NCBI GenBank assembly: GCA_959347315.1
Contig: OY365810.1
Coordinates: 18,302,358-18,366,357 of the forward strand
Reading direction: 5' to 3'
DNA: 64,000 nt
Origin: Bimastos eiseni
Taxonomy: Eukaryota > Annelida > Clitellata > Crassiclitellata > Lumbricidae
In this document: in pieces, positions 10,316 to 22,300 of the stretch
Layout of the letters: the number at the start of each line of letters is the position of its first letter
Numbering within the stretch: position 1 is the stretch's first letter
Made by a program: the position numbers and the translations under genes
The notes under the pieces: model-generated
Databases searched by the model: none
What the model saw: the letters and a program-made list of their open reading frames with translations, nothing else
Told to the model about the DNA's origin: nothing

Positions 10316-13300
10316 CTAAAAAATCATATTATCTTTGCATTGGTTCTTAATGAAGACTTTCTTGGTTAAGTAAATGTTCAGACTTACCACAAGTAGTAGT
10401 AAAACCCCATGGTCTTTGTTTTCTTAGCTTATGCTGCCCTGTAATGTTCTCATTAGGGGCCATCCACATAATTATTACGTATGCAGCAAGGGGATTACAA
10501 CGATTTTGTGCATGGGTGCGTATGGCGGGGAAGGGTCAAGAAAAATATGTACTTATGCAAATATAACTGTTTAATTATGGAATATTAAAATCAGAACTGC
10601 TCACCCAATCACGGACTATATTCCTGCTTTACCAAACCCGCACCTCAGGCATTTCTCTCTCATCTTAAGACTGTTTTCTTTGGCCACGCTGGGGTTGGGA
10701 GCGCCTCTGAGTAGTCACCTTGAAGAGACGCTATCTACAAATTCTCGTAATGAATGAATGAATGCACATGATTTGCACATTAAGATTAGCACAGCCTTCT
10801 GAACCGGGTAAAGTTCGCAATGTTGGTCCGCGACTGTTTATTTGTCGAGGACAATCCCAGCTTATTTTGCAGCTACCCTTCATGGTGCACATCCATGCAC
10901 CTAAAACTTAATGCCCCTACGACAGAACTTATCAGGTTCAACCGCCGTTTTACGACGTGCTCCACACTGTCCTCAACCTTCATTGAGACTGCTCCATTAA
11001 ACCGTTCGATGTCGTCCGAGAACTTGGTATTCTCCTCAATAATACTCTCTTTATGAAAAAGTCAAATATCATCCATTAACTAGTTCCTGTTTCTTACATC
11101 TTAGATGCATATGGCAAACAACAAAAATCTAAGCAACAAATATCAGCACAAACTAGTACAGGACTTGGTCATCTCTAGAATTGATCATCGCAACTCAGTC
11201 CACTATTTTCGCTGCGTTTACCCACTGGTTATACGAACCACACACCCAGCAATCAAAATTATTAACAGATCTTAATTGACATGCATAATTTGCTTATTGT
11301 TTATGGCCTCCCTGCATCCACCCTCTCTTACTACTGTTCTTCATTATTCAGCAAAGCTTACAAAAAATTTTAACTCCTGGTGATCAAGTCACCCCACCCT
11401 TGGTGAACTACACTGGCTTCCCATATAAATTTCAAAATTTGTCTTCTAATGTACTAAGTCCACACAAATTCATCTCGCTCTCTTATGTTCTCTCACTTGT
11501 TACACCTCGTTCATCTCTTCAATCCAGATGAGGAGTCATTGAGGACAAAGATCTTCATCTCAAGTTGACTGTTGTCACCCAACTATGTACAAAATGTGGA
11601 AACTATGTATTTCCACTGCCACTGGTGATAAGAATAAACTGCCAGACATCATTTACAAATCTTCATAGCATCATCGCTCTTCAAAATACGCCTCAACACT
11701 TATTTATTCAAGATTTATCATAAATAGACCTTCCTGTAATGTGCTTTTGTATAAGATTCATTTTGTTCATGTACGTTATAAGTGACAATTTATAAACTAA
11801 TATTTGGTGAATGCCAGGGTCACAGAAGTTACTTCAGAAGTTACAACTTACTTCAGAAAAGTCTCCCTTCAGCCCGACGTAATAAATTCTAGTAGTCTCA
11901 GCACCAAAGTTCTTTGGAAAGTGAATTGACAGGTAGGTCACAGAATTGAACCTAGTAACCCTGTAAAAATAAATCAGCAAGAGCAAGAAATAAGAAAGCC
12001 ATAGAAATAATCTCAACAAAGTTCATAATTAATTTACAGCAGGGTTTTTAGTACCCCGATACAGTACTACAATAATTTGATATCGCCAATACATTCTTAA
12101 GTATCACAGCAAGTATCATGACAGTATAATTTTCTTGGTATTGCATGTGCATTGTCGATGCCCTTTAGCGGATACTTAATACAATACTTTTTCCACTTTA
12201 AGCCTATGTAATTTCTCATCCAATTTAATAAGTTGTCGTTAAAAAAAACTGATTCATAAATCATTACACTATGAAAATTTCCTCTTCATGCAATCCATGG
12301 CCTGCAAGGAAACTACAAAGATTTAACATTTTTAGAATGTGCAAGAAATTTATCAGAGGCATCATAACCCTGATTTCGAGATTTCTACAGCACCCGCAAA
12401 AGCAGTCGTGGGTACCAGCTTATTCACAGGTGCGTCCAAAGCCAGAACAAACCCATAGACAGGTATGATTAAACTCATAAATTTAGATAAAAAGAGGCAG
12501 GCAGACAAGCATGTCCTCTAGTGATCGGCGATAAAAATGGGTAGGTTATTTAAATTTAAGTGCATTCGCTCTATGCAACTTTGTTTACAAAGTTGTTTGA
12601 TATTGAAAACGAGTGGGCTGCATAAACAAATAATGTTAATGCCCAGTGCTGAGTGGTCATATAACTTTACCCAAAGAATTCTTAAAATACATTGGCTCAA
12701 GCGACTCAATGGCAGATTCCCTACATAAGAGCATTGCAACTGCTTGATACTGTTTACACGTTTTATGACAACACATGCAAACCTTCTTATTGAAAAGTAT
12801 TGGTGCTGCCATACTTTAAAGCATAGTATTGTTACTGCCATACTTTAAAGCATAGCATCGGCATTGCCAATACTTTTATTATGAATTATTGGTATTATCA
12901 AAACAATTATCAAGTATTATTAATAGCCCTGATTCACAGTGTTCAGCATTTTATTTACTCAATTTTGACGACCATAACTCTTGGCATGACACATGTGCCA
13001 AACTGAACACCACAACTTTCCTCTCAGACATATGTACAGAATTGTGATATCATAAGTATATAAAGCAGATGGAAATTAGAAAACCAGAATTCTTTCGATG
13101 TGTATAGATTAACCAGTAATTAGAGTGACCAACAGGCTTTAATTTTCTCATAGGTTACTGATACATACAAGGGGTAGTAGTGGATATAGCAGACCTGAAA
13201 GTTGGTGATCTGTCTAGTTTGACAATCGCATTTAATGGGCCGTACAAAAACCATTATTACTAAATGCACCATTGCTTATTTCAACACTCCAAAAATCTGC

Positions 13301-16300
13301 GTGGAAATTAATTTTAAAAGTCACTGATTCGGTAGGAATGGTCGATCTTTGACTATGGTTCACCTTGTCACCTTGTGCTGTCAGTTCTTGGAACTCTAGC
13401 AATCGCAACTTCTCCATTGCTTTCTTCTTGAAGTCGCATCTCACAATTCCTCCAGGTTCATTCCTGTTCTTTCGTGTATCTCGTCCATCCATTTTTTTCC
13501 TTGGTCGCCCGTTTTCTCCTTCCCTCTCCGCACGCCAACATCATTTCCTTTTCTAATCCATCTGCTCGCATGACATGTCCGAAGAAACCCAGCTTCCTTC
13601 TCAGCGCTGTTTGTTGTAATGTCTCATCATTCTCAACTCCAATCTCCATGCGCACCCTTTCATTCGTCTTTTTCTCTGCATCTTCCTCCATATCCACATT
13701 TCACAAGAGTTTTCTCCATTATCCAATGTTCTTTGTCATTGTCCACGTCTCACAGCCATATAGTACTGTAGGGAAGATCATTGCCCTCACTAGCCGTTTT
13801 TGTTTCTATGCTCACGTGTTTATCCTTCCATATCTTTTCTAGTCCATTCATTGCAGCTTTTCCTATTGCCACCTTTCTTTTTATTTCCAAATCACACTTT
13901 TTCCCTCTTTTTCTATTAACGCTCCCAAGAATGAGAAACTTGTTACCACCTCTATTTCCTCTCTGTCTATCTCAAAACTGTCCCAATCGGCTGTTGTCAT
14001 GATCTACGTCTTCTTTATGTTGAAATATAAACCTGCCTTCTCACTTTCTCTCTTCAACTTTCTTATCAGGTTTAACAGATCTACTTTCTTCCCTGCCAGT
14101 AGTGCTGTGTCATCCGCATATCTTAGACCGTTCAGCGTTCTTCCGGCTATCTTTACTCCCTCATTTGTCTCTTCCATTTCCGCCCTTCTCATTATCCTTT
14201 CGGCATACAGATTAAATAGAAATGGGGATAGAATGCACCTCTGCCTGACCCCTTTCTTAATTTTAATTTTTTCTGTGTCTCCAAATTCTGTTCTTATCAC
14301 CGCCACCTGGTCTTCGTACAATCCTTTGAGTAGCTGTATCAAGTGTTTTGGTATTCCCATTTCAATTAGGGTTTTCCACATCAGTTCGTGATTGATGCAG
14401 TCGAAAGCCTTGCTGCAGTCAATGAAACAAATGTGTACTTTTTGTCCATACTCCCTTTGTCTCTCCATTATCCCCCTCATGTTGGCAATATGGTCTCGAA
14501 TTCCTCAGGATTTCATAAATCCTGCCTGGTTGTACGGAAGCTCTCTCTTAATTGTGCTCTCCATTCTTTTGTGAATTATTATGAGTAGTATTTTACTTGT
14601 GTGCGATATCATCGCTATTGTCCTATAGTTCTCACATTCCCTCGCATCTCCTTTCTTAAATATAGGGATAAATATTGATCTCTTCCAGTCCTCTGGCCAT
14701 TCTCTGGTTGTCCATATGTTGTTGCATATTTTTATATATTGTCTTTATCATTGCATCATCTCCAGCTTTTATCAGTTCTATTGGTATTCCATCCTGTCCT
14801 GACGCTTTGTTTTCCTTCCGTTGTTTGATTGCCCATTATTCCAATTTTCTCAGCTTCCATAACCTCCAATTTTCTCAACTTCCATAACCTCCGGTTCCTT
14901 TTCGTGTTCTGTTATGTCGATTTGCTCTTTCCTTACTCTCTTATCTTTGCTGTATAATTCCTCCGTATATTCTCTCCATCTTTTCTTCATTCCCTCTTCA
15001 TCCCCAATTACTTTTCCATCTCCTGACTTCAATGTGCCCATTTTAGGTGAAAATTTTCTCGTTATTGCCTTCACTTTTGAGAACATTTCTTTAGTTCTCC
15101 CTTTCTTTCCCTCTTCCTCCATTTCTCAGCACATGTCATTTAGATGTTTTACTTTATCTCTCCGTGCTTGCTTTAGGAAGGTGCTGTTCATTGCTCTTAC
15201 CTTATTTTTGTCTCCAACCTTTTTTTGCAGCTTTTCTTTCTACTGCTATACAAACAGCTTCTAGCAATAGCCCTGGGGATGTTATGAGTTTCTTCTTCAG
15301 AATGTGTTTCTCTGCAGTTTCCAATATCATGCTCTTCATTTTCTCCCATAGGTTGTTTGTGTTCTCCTCTGCCTCCATTTCATCCCTCTCCAGTACTTCG
15401 AACCTATTCTTTACTTCCATCCTATATTCCTGTGTAATGCCTTTGCAGTCGTATATGGACAATCTTTCTCCTTTTTTCAGTTTATTCAATTTCGTTTGCA
15501 ATGTTGCCACTAGTAGCTCATGGTCAGTTCTATCAACCAGTAGGATCTCCGCCATATATCAACCCGTAGGTTCTTTCCACGATATAATATATAACATGTC
15601 ACTTATCTGAGTACCTAGCCAATCTATAAGTACAAGGAATTACCTTACAGACAATTAGCTAAACCACGATATCAACCAGACGAAGTATCTACCAACAGGA
15701 AATTATGGGTGAACTTAGCAACTCGCACAAGAGGTTTAAAATATAACGAAATAAATTGTTTTATTAACACGTAAACGATAACTCTAATAATAATCAAAAG
15801 ACTTTAGAAATGAACATTAAACTTAATCTGCACAGCGTGTTTAGACGACCTAGTATACAAGCTTTAAGAGTTCTTTCACTTATACACGATCACGCTGATA
15901 ATGAGTTTGTATATATAAAGTTGATAATCAATTACTCAGTTTGAGATTTCAGAATAATAATAATAAATATATGAATAATTTTATCTAGATAATGACACAG
16001 TTACCGTCTACGTTCAATAGCGGAGTTCACCAATGCATCACTAGCGGCAGTCTTCCCAAGATCTTAATCTACTTGACTATACCTTAACGAACCCACGGAC
16101 AACGAGCGATTCCAACCAGACAGGCCCTTTGTCTTTAGTGCGCGGCTATTTTATACCGAATCTCGTAGTCAGACAGAGCGGCAGTGCGGTCAGACCGAGC
16201 AGCGGGGTCAGCCGAATCTGAGGGACCTGATCCAAGAATACTGTTCCTCTAGTAAGCCTGACCTGTGAAACAGACTGCCAGGTCACCCAGTTCTGACCAA

Positions 16301-19300
16301 CCAGATATAAGAACACCACCGACAATGTATCCAACGAGCCACTGGTTCTGACCTCTGAAGCCGGCCGAATACCTTTACTAAAAATACAGGCCGTCAGACC
16401 AACTAATATCATCACTAGTGCACAAGCAATGACTACCTATAGTGACCCAGATCTAGCCTTAAGCAATGCCTCCCTGGAGTGGTCTGTCTAACTATAACGT
16501 AGCATTATATTGACCCTATGATAGTTCTGCAATCCGCTCCTGGTTTCGTTCTTACATCTCTTATTGTACTTTTCCATCTTTTATTTATCAGTATGCTGTC
16601 GATCTGATTTCTATACTTTCCATCTGGTGACGTCCATGTATACAGTCTTCATTTAGGCTGTTCAAACCATGTGTTCATGATTCCCATGCTGTTACCATCA
16701 CAGAACTCTATCAGTCTTTCTCCTGCCTCATTTTGCTCACCCAGACCATGTATGCCCATCGTGTCCCCTTCCCATCCCATACTCTTTCCCACCTTTGCAT
16801 TAAAATCTCCAATAATCATTAGTACATCCCCCTTTTAGGTTCTGTCGATTGTGCTCTGTAGCTCAGTATAGAATCTATCATACTCCTTCTCTGGCGCTGT
16901 CGATGTTGGGACATACACTTGTACAATCGTTGTGTTGACCTGTCACTGACTGTATCATATCCCATTATTGCATTTGCACTCATCCCATTCACATGATTGC
17001 CACTCCATTTCTTCCTCTCTCCTTTTGGCCTGACATTATTATTTTGTATCCATTCCAGTTGAAGTGTCCTTGTCCTTTCCATCTCGTTTCGCTTGATCCC
17101 ATTATTACTATGTCTAGTTGTTTCATTTCTCTTTGTAACACATCCAACTTTCTGCTCTCCATGCTTCTCACATTCCATGTGTCTATTTTCATCCTCATTT
17201 TTCTAGTGAGCAATATTCCAATACTTTCTTTTTGAAGTCGCATCTCTTAATTCCTCCAGGTTCATTCCGGTTCATTCATGTATCTCGTCTATCCATTTTT
17301 CCCTTGGTCGCCCCTGTCGTTCATGGTTAGGCAGAGGCAAATAAAGGGCAGTGGCCATTTTTGTGAAAATTATATCCAACATTTTGCATACATACAGTTA
17401 TTAGGCATCATGTCATGTGATTCAATTGTGACTCCAAACTGAATCCAGACTGTCGATTCAAGAGCACTCATCTAATACAAGAAAATTGGTAAAGCAAAAA
17501 TCCCTTTATATCGATCACATCTGTATCTTGTAAACACCATGTATTTCAAAAATGAACTGATCAAATTCTATCAATGAAAAAACTGTGCAGACATCGATTG
17601 CTTAAATAACCACCATACATCACGAAAGCGAATTAAATGAACTCACTTAGTAACATATTCGATTTCGCCAGTGTAGTCATGTGACAACTGAAACTCCTGG
17701 TCAGCTTCAGATCCCGCATCATCAAATGTCATAGTTGGACGATTTTTGTACCTAGAAATGTAAGGCAGCAACAAAGAGTATTTGCAACTATTTCCAAATA
17801 TGATGGAATTTATATAATTAAGGCTAAGGAAATAACGTAAGCTGATAACCCATTCCGTCTCAAGTAATGCAGACACTATTCTTATTCCATGTATTTTGTA
17901 TTAACTTTGCATGGGTTTCATGAGTAAGCTTTATAGCTGGAAACTGAACCTAAACATGACTTCTTGTCAACACTACTGAACAGAAATTGTGCCTGTCAAG
18001 ATATATGTTGCCATGCCACACCAATATTTTCAGAGGTGAATACTTCCAAATAGTCCAATATTCGGTCGAGGCGAATGTCCGAGGCGATTTCCGGTTATGC
18101 CCTAGACGTAACTACCATTTAGGTCGAAATATTCCAAAATAATTTATTTAAAACATTTTGCATGGCACGATAGATCTAATGCTAAGCATAGCTAGGTAAA
18201 GTTATGTTGTTCAGTAACTGTTGCAATTAACTACAGCAGAAGTAAAGTGACACATCTGCATATGTCCGCTTTGTTTACATTTGGGTTTCGTGCGCTTTGC
18301 ACTCGTTGCCAGGGAAATATTATCCTGATGATGCTAAGAACTTGGTAATCTTGTAAAAAAAAACTACTCATATAAAACTAGAAGCTTACAAATTCTTTTG
18401 TATTGGTAAACACATTGACCTTTTTGTAAAATATTTTAGCACACATTTATTGGAGATGGCAAAAAACTTGGTACGGTTGACCAACTGCTGCCTGACATCA
18501 CTGTATGAAAAATTCTATAAATGAATAAAATTACGGCACTGCTAATTGAAGTAGTGTTGGACCGCTAAAAAAAGCATGAAATCCTTCAATATTAATAATT
18601 TAACTGATTCCAAAGCACTAAAAATCTCCCCAATTTTTTTCTGTTGTGGCCATAACAAGCGCTTTCAAATGAAACATGTTGCTGAATCTGAGGTCTAATA
18701 TCTAGGTAAATATTCCATGCATGAATATATAACCATTGGGAAAATTGTAGCCTACAACTCTAATCAGCATTCAATTTGCTTACACATGATGAATGCCGGT
18801 TTAGAAACTTACAAGGTTCCACTGTAGTAAGCACATCTGCAATGCTGCAGCTACTTATGTGCCCACAAGCTGGGTTAAAAGTTGCAGAATCTTACACTTT
18901 TGCACCTGTGGCACGCTAATGGTTAATAAAAGGCAAATCATTGAGAAGTGAAAGAATCGAGGAACTCACAGTTTCATGACAGAAGGATGCAAGTCATCTT
19001 CTCCACCAATAATTATCACACCCTTCAACTTGACACTACCTAAAAACCTTTTCAAAAAAAGTAAGTTACACAGACTTACTCAATTTAAAAACACTACAAG
19101 CAACTGCTCATTAGTAATTCAAGTGCATGAAATGCTAAGGGGCCATCCATAAATGACATCATGCAATTTTGGACGTCTTTTGACCCCTCTCCTTCATCAC
19201 ACATCGTCACAAATGTCATGACCCCTCAAATATGTCACAAAGCTCTGACTCCCCACAGAAAAACCCTATGTCCAGAATGTAATGCAAATTTTCTTATAAT

Positions 19301-22300
19301 TATCCGAAAAATAATTATGACTATAAAAATACTTGAAACTATGTAGTAGAAGGAAGTAAAATGGAGAAAGTATAATTATTACAATTTTATGCATTCCTAA
19401 AGATGAAAGGCTCTGGCAGTATAATAACAATTACTCAAAACACTCAAAACTTAATGCCTCTCCTTTCTCCCGTGGTGAAGCAAAATGCTCCTTCTTGAAT
19501 TAAATAATAACCAATCCGCACACTCTCCATTTTCTTCGTTTGCAATTACAACCAACGTGCAGCGACTGTGGCCAGTGCGCATGGGCGAGATAAATTGTTC
19601 CTGCTTGTGTGTTACAGAATGTCTGCCTCACTTCCAAATCCCCAAACTTGACACAGAGTGCAAAACAAACAATAAAAAAATTAGGAATGCAATAATTAGT
19701 GTTGTTAAATTGCGGTAACAATTACTATTAGTTATGTGAAACTTATTTTATTGAGTATGACACATTTTTAATAAAGTTACACATTTTGATGTTTGATGCG
19801 ATGATATGACATCACATTTCGTCGACTTCCCTCCACCCAGGCTCGTGACGTCATTTTTGGACTGCTCCTAATACAGAGCTGGGCACAACTTCTTAATAAA
19901 ATCACATCTAAAAAATTAATTTTACATTAGCATATCCTAATTTTATACCAACCAAATAGTAGGGCATAACCGGAAATCGCCTTGGACATTCACCTTGGCC
20001 GAATATTGGACTATTCGGGAGTATTCACCTCGGCAAATACTACACCCGCAAATAGCTAAAAATAACTTTTTTTATAAAATAATTTTTTTTAATAAAATAA
20101 TATTTTTTCATCAAATAAATTTAGGACTTACAGACTTACTTATAAGTTATTTATTAATTAAACAAGAACTTAACATTCCAAGAAATTTTCTTTAAAACAA
20201 TTATGTTAATTTATATTTTTTAATTTCTTTTGGTTGCATTCCCCAGGCGGTAACCAAATCAGTAATTTACCCTCTTGAATTGGCTTCACCAACTTTCCGA
20301 TAAACATTAGAGAGTAAAGACATCATTGATAACATCATATTTCTAATTTTATGACAAGGTTCAACATTTTTTCACAAATAAAGTTATTAAATAATAAATA
20401 TATTGTCATAGCCTAGAGTGTAACGATACGCTATATGAAGGATATTGGTATAGACTCTGCATTGACTATAGGTAGTTCTCCGTAGTGTGTACGTGGCAGG
20501 TTAACTACGCTTTGCCTACGGATGGTCAGATTTCCTGCTACTATTCGGTTGGTACCCGGATCCGGCAAATAGTCCATCCAAATACTCAGATTCGGTACTC
20601 GGTGGAAATTGTCTACTCGGTTATGCCCTACCAAATAGCATGTCCAATGAGTCACATTTGGCAACACAGTAGTACAATGCAGTACTGCTACCAATACTCA
20701 TGATCGGATTTCACCATGCAGTACAAAATGAAATTCCAAACAGCTCTATTTAATCTCTAAGGAGTGTTAGATAAACTTACGGAATATTGAGCAAAAGTTC
20801 TTCATCGACATCACTCTGCACATACTGGAAACCAAAATAATCAAAATCAATTCAAATTTAAGAATGCAGGCAAGAAATTTTACCCTATTACAGATTTCCA
20901 GAAAAAGTATAACTAAAGACTTGGAAACAATCTAGACAATGTTGTTTAACCCGTTCGCTGCCATATTGATGAGTGGCGCTCGTCATTTTTTTATATTTAT
21001 TCTGGAATTTGATATTGCCCTTCTTTGAATATTTTTTTTTCAGAAATGCACACACCTCAACAGCCCACTTGCAGTTGTACTGCAGAGCAATTCTGCGAGA
21101 AGGACTTGCTCAGGGTCCCTACACAGTGACTCCCCGGACGAGGGTCGAACCCGTTCGCTCAGCGCACGCTGTACCTCTGTGTTTAGTGTGGCACTGCAGG
21201 CACTGGCTATTATTTGTAGTCTAGGCATATGAAAATCAGTACTATTTTTTAAATATCTGGGATAGCAAATAAATTCATAATTTGAACAATAACAAGTAGC
21301 ATTCATTGCAGCACACTGCTGGACAGTAGGATAAATTAAAAAAATATGTTATATAAATTTATACCCATACAATCGCAAACTCAAAACTGTCTGTTGAACA
21401 CTTTCTATCAGGAAACACATGATGCATGGCACGTGTAGCATTAGAAGGGAACTTTTGAAATGCCAGATATCACCTGATAGTCCAAAACACCTTGGCTATT
21501 AAAACTACAAAATATGAACAATGTTGAACATATATCTTCAATACTTATATCATGGCCATAAAAAACAAATAACTTTCAAGACTTGGTTAACTGTACATAT
21601 TCAAGACTAAATTTCGATCAAACTTATTATTTTTCCGAGTCCAAAGGGCAAAGACCTCTCTGTGTCCAACTAAGCCCTTGACTTTCTAATTCATTCATTC
21701 ATTCGTTACGCAGAATCATATAGCACCTCTTCACGGTTATGACTCAAGAGCGCTCCTGATCGCGGCAGAAAATAAGTTTTAAGGCGAGTAGAAAGAGTCT
21801 GAGAGGACCCTGGGTGACAAGCGCAACGCCAATGGAGATCGCAAATACAGGCGGGGCGAGACCAAGCAAGGACCACTAGACCAAAACAATGATATGGTAC
21901 AAGATTCGCTGCTGAAGAGGGAGCTATTGGAGCCAATCCAGCACAGAGACATGGCCAAATTTCAGAATGAACCTGACTAGATGTGTGGCAGTAACAGGAC
22001 CCGGTCTAGGCACTGCAACTGCCCAGCTGAAAGGCCTACATAGAGTGAGCAACCGTAATCTAGTTTGGCTGTGATGAAGGAGTGGACAAGGGTAGCGGTG
22101 GCCAGTGGCAAATGCCATCCTTGTCCTAGGGATGGCATTTGCTGTTACTAACTGTAGGCCCTACGATGATTTGAATACTGAATAGAATAATCGTAATGTA
22201 TATAAGAGCTTAATGAAGGCACTCAAAACAGGCCTATCTCCTTGTGCATATAGGCCTATATATGCAAGAACGAAGTGATAGAAAATTAGGCAGGGGCGCC

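Larger units (their letters stand above)
18033..20031. repeat. 72-bp inverted repeat pair bracketing PITHD1 exon 3
   Basis: Arm 18033-18104 and arm 19960-20031 are reverse complements at 66 of 72 positions, and all six differences are transitions. Shared words include AATAGTCCAATATTCGG and CGATTTCCGGTTATGCCC. The space between holds PITHD1 exon 3 and a PIF-like MITE. A related segment with GGTTATGCCCTACCAAATAG occurs near 20620. Confidence 0.75.

Noticed and set aside
13474..15610. Several Phe/Ser/Leu-rich plus-strand frames that look like membrane proteins
   Set aside because: They are antisense reads of the minus-strand RTE, whose RT motifs are clear.
19030..19047. PITHD1 exon 3 acceptor at the TTTTTAG nearer the exon
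   Set aside because: It would read straight into TAG after the split Pro codon; the TTGAAAAG acceptor restores the conserved PF-x-G.
18033..20031. Idea that PITHD1 exon 3 was captured and moved by a transposon
   Set aside because: The exon is in its normal order, phase and strand within PITHD1, so capture is not needed; two opposite insertions explain it as well.
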